Of a stretch of 64,000 bases of DNA, positions 18,164 to 28,505 are shown piece by piece. Positions within the stretch are counted from its first letter, which is position 1. The number at the start of each line of letters is the position of its first letter. A program made the translations under genes and the position numbers. The stretch lies in assembly GCF_900163815.1 (NCBI RefSeq), contig NZ_FUKO01000023.1:103278-167277 (forward strand), given 5' to 3'. Source of the DNA: Microbacterium esteraromaticum (GTDB lineage Bacteria; Actinomycetota; Actinomycetes; Actinomycetales; Microbacteriaceae). The notes below the pieces were generated by a model. That model had not been told where the DNA came from, did not search any database, and was given only the letters and a program-made list of their open reading frames with translations.

Positions 18164-19112
18164 GCTGACCATGCCCGCGCTCGGCTACGGCGCCGCGAAC
18201 GTCGGAAACCTGTTCCGCGAGCTCAGCGACGACGAAGCGTGGGCGATTCTCGAAGCGGCGTGGAACGCCGGCATCCGCTATTTCGACACGGCTCCGCACT
18301 ACGGGCTGGGGCTGTCGGAGAAGCGCCTCGGTGCCTTCCTGCAGACCAAGCCGCGCGACGAGTTCGTGCTGTCGACGAAGGTCGGGCGCCTGCTGCGACC
18401 CAACCCGGAGTACGACGGTGGACTCGACACCGACAACGACTTCCACGTGCCGAACGACCGGCGCCGCGTGTGGGACTTCAGCGAAGCGGGCATCCGTGCC
18501 AGCATCGCCGAGTCGCAGGAGCGACTCGGGATCGAGAAGATCGACCTGCTGTACCTGCACGATCCCGAGCGGCACGACCTCGCGCTCGCGCTCGCCGAGG
18601 CATTCCCTGCGCTTGAGAAGGTGCGGACAGAAGGGCTCGTCACGGCCGTGGGGATCGGGGCGATGGCATCGGATGCTCTGGCCCGGGCGGTCCGAGAAGC
18701 CGACCTCGACATCATCATGGTCGCCGGTCGCTACACGCTGCTCGAGCAGCCGGCTGCGGCTGATGTGATCCCTGCGTGCGAGGCACGTGATACCGGAATC
18801 GTCGCGGCATCCGTCTTCAACTCGGGGCTGCTCGCGCAGAGCGAGCCGCGCCGTGATGGACGGTACGAGTACGGTCAGCTTCCGGAGGAGCTGTGGGATC
18901 GACTCGTGCGGATCGCGGAGGTCTGCAAGGAGCACGATGTGCCGCTGCCGGCTGCTGCCATCCAGTTCCCACTGCGGGCAGCATCCGTCCGCGCGGTGGT
19001 CGTCGGCGGCAGCCGCCCTGCGCAGCTGCAGCAGAACGCCGACTATGCGGCGCTGGAGATTCCCGAGGAGCTCTGGGCGAATCTCGCCGCCGAGGCCCTG
19101 ATCCCCGGCTGA
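18150..19112 (+). CDS. Aldo/keto reductase, probable L-fucose (D-threo-aldose) 1-dehydrogenase
   Basis: Aldo/keto reductase of 320 aa with the catalytic tetrad D46, Y51, K77 and H137 ([21 protein letters not shown]). The [17 protein letters not shown] pattern is that of D-threo-aldose 1-dehydrogenases, which oxidise L-fucose to its lactone. The gene overlaps the dehydratase gene by 14 nt, so they are co-transcribed. It supplies the first step of the pathway, ahead of the lactonase at 13.0 kb. Confidence 0.85.
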   Translation: MSSTELTMPALGYGAANVGNLFRELSDDEAWAILEAAWNAGIRYFDTAPHYGLGLSEKRLGAFLQTKPRDEFVLSTKVGRLLRPNPEYDGGLDTDNDFHVPNDRRRVWDFSEAGIRASIAESQERLGIEKIDLLYLHDPERHDLALALAEAFPALEKVRTEGLVTAVGIGAMASDALARAVREADLDIIMVAGRYTLLEQPAAADVIPACEARDTGIVAASVFNSGLLAQSEPRRDGRYEYGQLPEELWDRLVRIAEVCKEHDVPLPAAAIQFPLRAASVRAVVVGGSRPAQLQQNADYAALEIPEELWANLAAEALIPG

Positions 19113-19127
19113 TACCGGGGGCAGGGG

Positions 19128-20003
19128 TCAGTGGCGGTCGATCGTCCGGACAGCGTGCAGGCCGTCGCGGATGAAGCGGTTCGCGTGCGCGGCGAGGTCG
19201 TCGGAGTCCTCCCAGAGGTTGCGCCAGATGCCCAGGGTGTGGCTGAGCTGAGCGCTGACGACGGCCGAGGAGAACGACTCGAAGACGATCGGGCCGTCGT
19301 ACTGGACGTCATGCAGTGCGCGGAAGAAGGTGGGGAAGTCGACGGTGCCGGTGCCCAGGTATCCGCGATGGCTCTCGCCGATGTGCACGTAGCCGAGCTT
19401 GCCGGCAGCCGCGACATCGTGCACCGGCTGGAACAGATCCGACTCCTCGATGTTCATGTGGTACGTGTCCAGATGCACCGAGATGTCGTCGCGGCCGATG
19501 CCGTCCACGAACCCGAGCGCGCCGCGGCCGGTGTTGAAGATGTTCGATTCGTAGCGATTCACGACTTCCAGCGACAAGCGGATGCCGTGGGCCGAAGCCT
19601 TCTCGGCAAGGCGCGCGAGCGCCGCCTGGCTGTTGGCGATACCGCGTTCGGTCGACGGCGCCATGTACTTGCGCATCGCGGAGTAGATGACGCCGCAGAG
19701 CATGTCACCGCCCATGACCGCGACATGCTCGAGGCAACGCTCGAGAGCGTCCTCTCCTGCGGCAACGACCTTCGAGTCCTCGCTGCTCAGGTCGGTGTCG
19801 GCGGTCAAGCCGAGTGAAGATGAGACAGCGAGATCGTTGTCTGCGAGCATCCGCGCGGCCAGTGCAGAGTCGAACCCCTGCAGATCCATCAGCGGAATCT
19901 CGATCAGGTCGAAGCCTGCGTTCTTCGTGCCTTCGATCGCACGGCGAAGGCCTGGTTCATTGAACTGCCCGGAGAAGACGAGTCCGTGTGCGCCGATCTG
20001 CAT
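19128..20003 (-). CDS. TIM-barrel ketose 3-epimerase-like protein
   Basis: Sugar isomerase/epimerase of 291 aa in the D-tagatose/D-psicose 3-epimerase family. The four metal and acid/base residues can be placed as E146 (LSLEVVNRYE), D179 (VHLDTYHMNIEE), H207 (YVHIGESHR) and E242 (IVFESFSS), close to the spacing I recall for the Agrobacterium psicose epimerase. The ATG follows GAAGGAGA. It is divergent from the RbsABC-type transporter and shares its control region. Its likely job is epimerising an imported ketose; the sugar is not known. Confidence 0.82.
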   Translation of the reverse strand: MQIGAHGLVFSGQFNEPGLRRAIEGTKNAGFDLIEIPLMDLQGFDSALAARMLADNDLAVSSSLGLTADTDLSSEDSKVVAAGEDALERCLEHVAVMGGDMLCGVIYSAMRKYMAPSTERGIANSQAALARLAEKASAHGIRLSLEVVNRYESNIFNTGRGALGFVDGIGRDDISVHLDTYHMNIEESDLFQPVHDVAAAGKLGYVHIGESHRGYLGTGTVDFPTFFRALHDVQYDGPIVFESFSSAVVSAQLSHTLGIWRNLWEDSDDLAAHANRFIRDGLHAVRTIDRH

Positions 20004-20069
20004 GAATGCTCTCCTTCGAGGGTGACGCGCGTGTGCGCGAACACGAGACGGAACGCCCCGATATCAAGA

Positions 20070-20082
20070 TGTTATTACAAGT
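20070..20082 (+). promoter_or_regulatory. Operator-like site TGTTATTACAAGT (copy 1)
   Basis: First of three copies of TGTWRTTACAAGT in the window. It lies between the divergent epimerase and transporter genes, 23 bp before copy 2. The motif is half of a 16-bp palindrome that is nearly complete at 28 kb. The pattern is GntR-like, but the regulator is not identified here. Confidence 0.6.
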
Positions 20083-20092
20083 CGGCTACGGT

Positions 20093-20105
20093 TGTAGTTA
20101 CAAGT
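20093..20105 (+). promoter_or_regulatory. Operator-like site TGTAGTTACAAGT (copy 2)
   Basis: Second copy of the TGTWRTTACAAGT motif, same orientation as copy 1 and on the same DNA face (23 bp, about two helical turns). It belongs to the control region of the epimerase and transporter genes. Confidence 0.6.
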
Positions 20106-20178
20106 CTGTACATCGGGCTGCTGGTTGGTTACATTTATCTACAACTTGCGCCGAACGCGTCGCAGGCGCACAATTGAT

Positions 20179-20196
20179 CCGATGTTTAAACATCGG
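20179..20196. promoter_or_regulatory. Perfect 18-bp palindrome CCGATGTTTAAACATCGG
   Basis: A perfect palindrome 40 bp before the transporter ATPase start. Its size and symmetry suit a dimeric repressor such as LacI or GntR/FadR. Its GATGT half resembles the ATCGGATGT words at 12969 and 16809, so the fucose-locus FadR-type regulator is one possible binder. Confidence 0.55.
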
Positions 20197-20236
20197 TTCG
20201 CCGAAAGCAATAACCTTCGAGGGAGTAGGTGCTGGC

Positions 20237-21739
<1,503 letters not shown>

Positions 21740-21743
<4 letters not shown>

Positions 21744-22771
21744 GCAACCCACAGCAATCCGGTTCGACCACCACGGTCGTCCAGCAGGCGGTCTCGGAGA
21801 ACACCGACAAGCGCGACGTCAGCGGGATGCTGAAGCGTCAGCTGCAGCAGTCGCTCGCCTTCGGCACCCTCGTCGTCCTCGTGCTGATCTTCTCGATCGC
21901 GAGCCCCAACTTCTTCACCTTCAGCAACATCGCCTCGGTGCTGCTGTCGACCGCGGTGATCGGCATCCTCGCCCTCGGCACCACCTTCGTGATCATCACC
22001 GGCGGCATCGACCTGTCGCTCGGTACCGGCATGGCGCTGTGCGCCGTGATGACCGGCGTGTTCATCACGAACATGGGGCTGCCCATCTGGGTCGGCGTTC
22101 TCGGCGGCATCGCGACGGGTGTGCTCATGGGCCTCGTCAACGGCGTGAACGTCACGTACCTTCGCCTTCCCCCGTTCATCGCCACGCTGGCGATGATGAT
22201 GATCGCCGGCGGTCTCGCCCTCGTCATCTCGGGAGTCGCCCCGATCTACTTCTCGACGTCGGCGCCGAGCTTCAAGCTCATCGCGCTCGGAACGATCATC
22301 CCCGGCATCCCGAACGCCGTGCTGGTCACCGCTCTGCTCGCCATCATCGCCTTCGTCGTGCTGTCGCGGACGCTGCTGGGCCGGTACACCTTCGCGATCG
22401 GGTCGAACGAAGAGGCCACCCGCCTCTCGGGCGTCAACACGCGCCGCTGGACGATCTTCGTCTACATGCTCTCCGGTGCCTTCACCGGAGTCGCGGGCAT
22501 CATCATCGCCTCGCGGCTCGACTCCGCTCAGCCGCAGATCGGCATGGGCTACGAGCTGCAGGCCATCGCCGCCGTCATCATCGGCGGCACCTCGCTGCTC
22601 GGCGGCCGCGGCTCGATCATCGGCACCGTGATCGGTGCGCTGATCATGAGCGTGCTCGTCAACGGTCTCAGCATCCTGTCGATCAAGACCGAATGGCGCG
22701 ACATCGTCATCGGAATCGTCGTCCTGATCGCCGTGTTCTTCGACTCGCTGCGCAACCGCCAGCGAACGTGA
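21740..22771 (+). CDS. RbsC-type sugar ABC permease
   Basis: CUT2-class permease of 343 aa. Hydrophobic spans cover most of the protein; GGIDLSLGTGMAL and AIAAVIIGGTSLLGGRGSIIGT are hallmark segments of ribose/xylose-type permeases. The start overlaps the ATPase stop by ATGA. Being intact and translationally coupled to a frameshifted ATPase is notable, because the natural coupling would be lost or altered. Confidence 0.92.
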
Positions 22772-22774
22772 TCT

Positions 22775-22805
22775 TCGGATCGGCGGCCGCCCGCCACCGA
22801 TCCGA
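22775..22805 (+). promoter_or_regulatory. Hairpin between permease and binding-protein genes
   Basis: TCGGATCGG (22775-22783) pairs with CCGATCCGA (22797-22805), starting 4 nt after the permease stop. A hairpin in this place often tunes relative expression of binding protein and membrane parts by mRNA stability or partial termination. The remaining 115 nt before the next gene holds only a Shine-Dalgarno (TGGAG) that I can see. Confidence 0.45.
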
Positions 22806-22920
22806 TCGGCTTCGGCCGAACCCGCGGAGCGATCCGCACCGGCACACACCACCGGAGTATCCCGTCCCAAAAATCACCGTCGGCCGCGAGGTCGACATCA
22901 CACAGAACAATGGAGTTTCC

Positions 22921-23919
22921 ATGCGATTTGGTAAGAAGACCGCATTCGTCGCGCTCGCCGCGGCCTCCGCGCTCATCTTCGCCGGCTGCTCAGGCAGCGG
23001 CGTCATCGACGAAGGCGCCGGCAACGGCGGCGATGGGGCGAGTCAGGACGGCGAAGTGTACGTCGCCCTCGTCTCGAAGGGCTTCCAGCACCAGTTCTGG
23101 CAGGCCGTGAAGAAGGGCGCAGAGCAGAAGGCTGAGGAGCTCGGCGTGCGCGTCACGTTCGAGGGTCCGGCCGCCGAGACCGAGATCACCCAGCAGCTCG
23201 AGATGCTCACCACGGCGATCGCGCAGAACCCGGATGCCATCGGCTACGCCGCTCTGGACCCCGAGGCATGCGTTGCTCCGCTGGAGCAGGCTAAGGCCAA
23301 GGACATCCCGGTCGTTTACTTCGACGCACCCTGCAACGGCGACGTGGGCCTCAGCCTCGCAGCCACCGACAGCAAGGTTGCCGGCGCGCTGGCCGCCGAG
23401 CACATGGCCGACCTGATCGGCGGCGAGGGCGAGGTCGCTATCGTCGGTCACTCGCAGATCAACTCGACTGGTGTCGAGCGTCGTGACGGCTTCGTCGACA
23501 AGATCGAGGCTGACTACCCGAACATCAAGATCGTCGACATCCAGTACGGCGACGGCGACCACCTGAAGTCGGCGGACATTGCCAAGGCCATGATCGCCGC
23601 GCACCCGAACCTCAAGGGCCTGTACGGCACCAACGAGGGCTCGGCCATCGGCATCGTGAACGCCGCCAACGAGCTCGGCCTGGCAAAGGGCAAGCTCACC
23701 ATCATCGGCTCGGGCGCAGCCCAGATCAAGGCGATCAAGGAGGGCCTGATGGCCGGCGCCATCACCCAGGACCCGATCGGCATCGGCGCCCGCACCGTGG
23801 AGTCGGCTGTCGCTGCAGCCAAGGGCGAGAAGCTCGACGAGTTCTACGACACCGGCTCGTACTGGTACGACGCCACCAACATCAACGACCCGAAGATCGC
23901 TGCAGTTCTGTACGAGTGA
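22921..23919 (+). CDS. RbsB-type sugar-binding lipoprotein
   Basis: Substrate-binding protein of 332 aa (periplasmic-binding family 4) for the CUT2 importer. A basic N-terminus (RFGKK) and hydrophobic core end in LIFAGC with the lipidated Cys at residue 23. The mature protein has VALVSKGFQHQFWQAVKKGAEQ, VVYFDAPC, LAATDSKVAGALAAEHM and GLYGTNEGSAIGIVNAA, matching ribose/galactose/xylose binding proteins. The ligand cannot be predicted from motifs alone. Confidence 0.9.
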   Translation: MRFGKKTAFVALAAASALIFAGCSGSGVIDEGAGNGGDGASQDGEVYVALVSKGFQHQFWQAVKKGAEQKAEELGVRVTFEGPAAETEITQQLEMLTTAIAQNPDAIGYAALDPEACVAPLEQAKAKDIPVVYFDAPCNGDVGLSLAATDSKVAGALAAEHMADLIGGEGEVAIVGHSQINSTGVERRDGFVDKIEADYPNIKIVDIQYGDGDHLKSADIAKAMIAAHPNLKGLYGTNEGSAIGIVNAANELGLAKGKLTIIGSGAAQIKAIKEGLMAGAITQDPIGIGARTVESAVAAAKGEKLDEFYDTGSYWYDATNINDPKIAAVLYE

Positions 23920-23991
23920 TCTGACAGTTCCGGAACGGGCTCCTCACCTTCGGGTGGGGGCCGGTTTCTGGCTCTGCGCACTTTACAGTCT

Positions 23992-24058
23992 GGGGGCTGA
24001 CACTCCAGATGTCGGACCGAATGGCGCAAACCGTCCGACATCTGGCGTGTCGGCCCCC
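23992..24058. repeat. Long inverted repeat between convergent genes
   Basis: Two 26-bp arms (23992-24017 and 24033-24058) match at 24 of 26 positions around a 15-nt loop. The arms begin GGGGGCTGACAC and contain CAGATGTCGGAC. It could act as a bidirectional terminator between the binding-protein and lactonase genes, but it has no T-run and is longer than a usual terminator stem. Confidence 0.8.
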
Positions 24059-24091
24059 AAAGTGTGGCGGGTTGGGGCCGTGGCCGGTCCG

Positions 24092-25045
24092 CTAGGCGCT
24101 CAGGGTCAGCAGACGTGCGGGGTTGTCGACCAGCATCCGATCGACAGCGTCATCGCCGATGAGCGAGCGCAGGCGCGGAACGTACCGCTCTCCGAGGTAG
24201 GCGAGGCCGGGCATGCCGCCGTAGGCGATGTAGCGGGTGCTGCGGGCGACATCGCCGCCCAGCACGATCCGGTCGCCGGCGCTGGCCACGACGGCCGCGG
24301 TGAGCTCCAGCAGACGCGCATCGCTGTGCGTGCGGGGGCGGGCGAACCCGTCGTAGCCGAGGTAGGCACCGCGCTCGGCGAGCGAGAGGTGCAACCCGGC
24401 ATCCGGGTCGCGATCGGCATGCGCGAGCACGACGCGATCGGATGCCACGCCCGCCGTCTCCAGCAGATCGAGCACCTCGTGGGAGGCCGTGCAGAACTCC
24501 AGGTGCACCATGACCGGGGCGCCGGTCGCGCGGTGTGCCTGTGCCAGCGCATCCAGTGTCGTGCGTTCGAAATCGCTGATGCGCCAGTAGTCGATGCCGC
24601 CCTTCAGCATCCCGGCCCGCACCGGGTCGCCGGCGTCGGTCAGAGCGCGTGCGCCCTCGGGTGCGGCATCATCGGCGGGCATGCCCTCGAGCACATCGGC
24701 CGTGAACAGCGCGGCCAAGCGGGGTGAATCCCACTGCCGGGTCGGATGATCCGCAGCGTAGTGCGCCTCACGGTGGCGTCCGGTGGTCGCGACCACGCTC
24801 AGTCCGGTCGCCGCGCTGATCCGCGCGAGACCGGCAGCATCCCGCCCGACCCCGAACGGCGTCGCGTCGACCATCGCTTCGAAGCCGCTCGCCTTCAGCA
24901 GCGCAGCTTCTGCTCCCGAAGCATCCTCATCGTCGAGCTCGTCGCCGACCAGCAGCGGTGAGACCTGAAACAGGTGCTCGTGGTAGTTCACACGTCCGAG
25001 CGAGGCCGGGTCGACATCGCCCAGGACCGTGCGAACCGCAGACAT
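24092..25045 (-). CDS. Phosphotriesterase-family hydrolase (probable lactonase)
   Basis: Binuclear-metal amidohydrolase of 317 aa. The ligand set is complete: H22 and H24 (NYHEHLF), the Lys that is usually carbamylated at K148 (GMLKGG), H181 (VHLEF), H209 (LAHADRDPD) and D265 (LGGDVAR). Family members next to sugar-acid genes are often lactonases rather than organophosphate hydrolases. The ATG shares a base with the stop of the preceding gene (TGATG). It ends an operon of kinase, hydroxyacid dehydrogenase, SDH-like protein and lactonase. Confidence 0.83.
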   Translation of the reverse strand: MSAVRTVLGDVDPASLGRVNYHEHLFQVSPLLVGDELDDEDASGAEAALLKASGFEAMVDATPFGVGRDAAGLARISAATGLSVVATTGRHREAHYAADHPTRQWDSPRLAALFTADVLEGMPADDAAPEGARALTDAGDPVRAGMLKGGIDYWRISDFERTTLDALAQAHRATGAPVMVHLEFCTASHEVLDLLETAGVASDRVVLAHADRDPDAGLHLSLAERGAYLGYDGFARPRTHSDARLLELTAAVVASAGDRIVLGGDVARSTRYIAYGGMPGLAYLGERYVPRLRSLIGDDAVDRMLVDNPARLLTLSA

Positions 25046-25986
25046 CAGCGCACCGACTCCGCAGCATCCGCCAACTGCTCGACGATCGCGGGGGTGAGTG
25101 AGATCTCGAAGACATCGGCGACGACCTGCGACCAGCCGTGGATGAAGTAGCGCCAGCCATCGACGACCTGCAGCGAGCGGGCCTCCTGCTGGGCGCGTGC
25201 CTGGTGCAGGAACTCCAGCGAGCCGCGGTAGTTGAACTCCCACACCCAGGCGTTCTCGGGGTAGACGACAGCATCCGTGAGCGGCGAGCCGGGTGCATCC
25301 TTGCCGAGACCCGTCGCGTTGGCGATCACTGAGCCGGCGGGAGCGGCGGCAACGATGGCATCCGCTTCTTCCGGGGTGTCCGTCACCACGTAGCGGATCA
25401 GGTCTTCCCGCGTGCCGTGCTGCCGGTGCACCTCGCGCAGGTGATCGAGCTTGTCCTGCGAGCGGGCGGTGACCGTCACGCGCGACGGTGCGTCGGCGCG
25501 CTCGGCGAGGGCCCAGCTGAGCGCCGTGCCCGAGCCGCCGGCGCCGAGAATGACGACCTCGGCGCCGGTGCGCGCGAAGTGCTCGGCGGGCAGGAAGTCG
25601 TTCAGCGCGAGGTCGACCGTGATCGGGTCCTTCGCGCGGCCGATCAGCTTCTCACCGCGCTTGGAGATGCTGGAGATCTCGGAGCACGAGACGGCGAAGG
25701 GGTCGAGTTCGTCGAACAGATCGGATGCCGCAGTGAAGACGTTCATCTTGTGCGTGGTGACCAGGGCGCCGCGGTGATGCGGGTTGTCACGGATCTGCTC
25801 GACCATCGCCCGGTACTGCGCCGGGTCGGCATCCATCGGCAGATCGTGCCCGACGAGCGTGCGGGTGGGCAGGCGGAGGATGTCGGCCCACAGCGGGAAT
25901 ACCTTCATGATCGACGACGAGCCGGTGGTGACGCCGACGAAGCCCATGCAGTCTGCCTGCAGGGCGTCGGAAGAGGTGGCGGTCAT
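25045..25986 (-). CDS. Shikimate dehydrogenase-like protein
   Basis: Protein of 313 aa with the shikimate dehydrogenase fold: an N-terminal substrate domain containing GALVTTHKMNVF (Lys as in the catalytic position) and a Rossmann domain starting VVILGAGGSGTALSWALAE, then VIANATGLGKDAPGSPL. It lies in a sugar operon, not near aromatic biosynthesis genes, and overlaps both neighbours (ATGA upstream, TGATG downstream). It is therefore more likely a dehydrogenase for a sugar-acid intermediate than AroE. The true substrate is unknown. Confidence 0.8.
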   Translation of the reverse strand: MTATSSDALQADCMGFVGVTTGSSSIMKVFPLWADILRLPTRTLVGHDLPMDADPAQYRAMVEQIRDNPHHRGALVTTHKMNVFTAASDLFDELDPFAVSCSEISSISKRGEKLIGRAKDPITVDLALNDFLPAEHFARTGAEVVILGAGGSGTALSWALAERADAPSRVTVTARSQDKLDHLREVHRQHGTREDLIRYVVTDTPEEADAIVAAAPAGSVIANATGLGKDAPGSPLTDAVVYPENAWVWEFNYRGSLEFLHQARAQQEARSLQVVDGWRYFIHGWSQVVADVFEISLTPAIVEQLADAAESVR

Positions 25987-26939
25987 GCTGTTCTCCTGAC
26001 GGGGTAGCGGGGGTCGTCGCCACGCAGAACGGCGATCACGTCGTCGAGCGACATGCGCCCCATGTTGTCGACGGCCTGGGTGGTCTGCGCGCCGAGGTGA
26101 GGGGTCACGATGACACGGTCGGCGAGTTCATCGTCCAGCAGCGGGCTGTTGCTCGCGGCGGTATCGCCGTCGAGCGTATCGGCGGCGTAGCCGGCGAGAG
26201 AGCCGTCGGCGAGGGCCGCGGCGACGGCATCCTCATCGATCAGGTCCGGGCGGGCGGTGTTGACGAGGATGGTGCCGAGGCGCATCTCGGCGAGGCGGGC
26301 GGCATCGACCAGCTGCTGGCCACCCGGCGCGTGCAGCGTGATGACGTCGGCCGTGCGGAAGAGGTCGTCGAGCTCGAGTGGTTCCGCACCGGCCGCGCGC
26401 ACGCGCTCGTCAGGAAGGAACGGATCGGATGCCACGATGCGCGGCCCGAAACCGCCCAGCCGTGCGGCGACGCCCTGTCCGATCCGGCCGAAGCCGACGA
26501 TGCCGACTGTCGCAGCTCCCAGCTCGCGACCTCGCCTGACCGACCAGTCTCCGTCGCGCACCCGTCGGTCACCATCGGGAATGGTGCGCAGCGCTGCCAG
26601 CATCAGCCCGACGGCGTGATCAGCGACGGCGGCCGCATTCGCGCCGGGAGTGTTCGTGACGAGGATGCCCCGGTCAGCGGCCGCATCGAGGTCGACCGCC
26701 TCGACACCGACACCGTAGCGGGCGATGATCTTCAGTTTCGGGGCGACGTCGAGGTGCTCGGCTGTGACGGCGCCGGTGCCGGCGATCCATGCATCCGCAC
26801 CGTGCAGCAGAGGGCGCAGCTCGGCGAGGTCGTGGTGCGCCGGGCCGCGCATGATGCGGTGCCCAGCATCGTTCGCCCGGGTGACGAGGTCGAGGTCGCC
26901 GTCTGAGAAGGAGCGGCTTGTGACGAGGATGACAGCCAT
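25983..26939 (-). CDS. D-2-hydroxyacid dehydrogenase family protein
   Basis: NAD-dependent dehydrogenase of 318 aa in the phosphoglycerate dehydrogenase family. The cofactor loop is VGIVGFGRIGQG (145-156). Catalytic R230 (VNTARPDLID) and H281 (VTPHLGAQT) are kept, but the position of the usual catalytic Glu (29 residues after the Arg) is D259. The ATG overlaps the kinase stop (TGATG). It is part of the four-gene operon downstream of the FGGY kinase; the substrate is probably a sugar-derived 2-hydroxy or 2-keto acid. Confidence 0.84.
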   Translation of the reverse strand: MAVILVTSRSFSDGDLDLVTRANDAGHRIMRGPAHHDLAELRPLLHGADAWIAGTGAVTAEHLDVAPKLKIIARYGVGVEAVDLDAAADRGILVTNTPGANAAAVADHAVGLMLAALRTIPDGDRRVRDGDWSVRRGRELGAATVGIVGFGRIGQGVAARLGGFGPRIVASDPFLPDERVRAAGAEPLELDDLFRTADVITLHAPGGQQLVDAARLAEMRLGTILVNTARPDLIDEDAVAAALADGSLAGYAADTLDGDTAASNSPLLDDELADRVIVTPHLGAQTTQAVDNMGRMSLDDVIAVLRGDDPRYPVRRTA

Positions 26940-28429
26940 CAGCGTGGCCTTCCTGCGAACCATGGCGCCAGCGCCGTGTACGCATCGGTGAACCGAGAGT
27001 GCCGGGTGAGGTAGCGGGCGTGCCGATCGGCATCCGGGGTGAACTCCGCCGTGACCTCGCTCAGCGCGCGCGCGGCAGAGAACTCGGCGAGCCCGAGGCC
27101 GACCGCGCCAGTGATCGCGGCGCCCAGGCTGTTGGCCTCGCCCACAATCGTGCGCCGCCTGACCGGCACACCCCAGACATCGGCGAGCACCGACAGATAC
27201 GCGTCGCTCTGCGCGCCGCCGCCGACTGCGTCGATGCGGTCGATCGTCGCTCCCGACTCGCGGAATGCATGGATGCCGGTGAGGAGGTTGAAGGCGGTGC
27301 CTTCTAGGACAGCACGCATGAGGTGTGCGCGAGTGTGGTGGCGGCCCAGGCCGACGAACGCGCCGCGCGCATCCGGATCCCAGATCGGTGAGCGCTCGCC
27401 GAGGAGGTAGGGCAGGAAGTAGAGGTCTTCGGTGTCGATGTCCTCAGTGGCCTCGGCCGTGAGGCGTCCGGTCTCGGGGCGGGCCGGGTCAGGAGAGAGC
27501 GCCTCGGCGATCCATTGCACCGATGCGCCGCCGGCCTGCATCGTGGCGGTGGGCACGAACCGATTCGGCACCACGTTGTTGAAGCTGAAGGTGCGCATCT
27601 GCGGGTCGTGCAGCGGCGCATTCGCCGCGAACGAGATCCACGAGCTGGTGCCCAGGCACACATAGGCGCCGTCTTCGGGTGCGACGATGCCGGAGCCGAC
27701 GGCCGCCATCGGGCCGTCTCCGCCGCCCATCACGACGCGCACGCCGGTGTGCAGGCCGAGGGCTTCGGCCGCAGTTGTGGTCAGAGCGCCCGCGATTGCG
27801 GTGGCCTCGAGGATCTCCGGGAACAGTGAGCGGTCGAGGCGAGCGGCGGAGAGCACCTCATCCGACCAGTCGCCGGCGAGTTGGTCGTAGGCGTTCGTGC
27901 CGGAGGCATCCGATCTGTCCGTCGCCAGACGCCCGGTCAAGCGCTGCACGATGAAGTCCTTCGCAACGCACACGCGGCGCACACGCGCCCAGACGTCGGG
28001 CTCGTTGTCGCGAACCCACATGACTTTCTCGACCGAGTAGGTGGGGTTCAGGCGGTGGCCGAGCACGCGGTAGGCATGCTCGGCTCCGAGTGCATCTTCG
28101 AGCTGGCGCTGCTGCGCGCCGGATCGGGTGTCGGCCCAGATGATTGCGGGGCGTGCGGGCTCGCCATCGGCATCCAGCAGCACGGCGCCCATCATCTGGC
28201 CGCTCACGACTAGACCGGTGATCTCGCTCGGCGCGGTCTCGGTGCGTGCGAGCAGGTCACGGGTGGCGCGCACCACGGCATCCCACCAGTCCTGCGGGTT
28301 CTGCTCGGCGACGCCGCCGGCGGCGAAGTGCGCGGGGTACGGCACGGTGACGGATGCGACCAGCCGGCCATCATCGCTGTGCAGCGATGCCTTGTTGCCG
28401 GTGGTGCCGAGGTCGTGGGCGATGATCAC
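26939..28429 (-). CDS. FGGY-family carbohydrate kinase (xylulokinase-like)
   Basis: Kinase of 496 aa. N-terminal IIAHDLGTTGNKASLH, VVSGQMMGAVLLD and IIWADTRSGAQQ are FGGY_N signatures; TMQAGGASVQW, YLLGERSPIWDPDARGAF and DAVGGGAQSDAYLSVLADVWGVPV are FGGY_C. It resembles xylulokinase/gluconokinase relatives. The GTG start gives VIIAHDLGTTG; no homologous sequence lies further upstream and the Shine-Dalgarno is weak (ACAGG). It heads the minus-strand operon and is divergent from the cupin isomerase gene, with the shared operator between them. Confidence 0.86.
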   Translation of the reverse strand: MIIAHDLGTTGNKASLHSDDGRLVASVTVPYPAHFAAGGVAEQNPQDWWDAVVRATRDLLARTETAPSEITGLVVSGQMMGAVLLDADGEPARPAIIWADTRSGAQQRQLEDALGAEHAYRVLGHRLNPTYSVEKVMWVRDNEPDVWARVRRVCVAKDFIVQRLTGRLATDRSDASGTNAYDQLAGDWSDEVLSAARLDRSLFPEILEATAIAGALTTTAAEALGLHTGVRVVMGGGDGPMAAVGSGIVAPEDGAYVCLGTSSWISFAANAPLHDPQMRTFSFNNVVPNRFVPTATMQAGGASVQWIAEALSPDPARPETGRLTAEATEDIDTEDLYFLPYLLGERSPIWDPDARGAFVGLGRHHTRAHLMRAVLEGTAFNLLTGIHAFRESGATIDRIDAVGGGAQSDAYLSVLADVWGVPVRRRTIVGEANSLGAAITGAVGLGLAEFSAARALSEVTAEFTPDADRHARYLTRHSRFTDAYTALAPWFAGRPR

Positions 28430-28476
28430 AGTTCGTACCTGTCGGATTATCGGATCGGGTCGCTTTGGAGTATACC

Positions 28477-28489
28477 TGTAATTACAAGT
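28477..28489 (+). promoter_or_regulatory. Operator-like site TGTAATTACAAGT (copy 3)
   Basis: Third copy of TGTWRTTACAAGT, here extended to ACCTGTAATTACAAGT, one mismatch from a 16-bp palindrome. It lies between the divergent kinase and cupin isomerase genes, linking their control with the epimerase/transporter region 8 kb away. Confidence 0.65.
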
Positions 28490-28505
28490 TAGCAGGAGGC
28501 CTATC

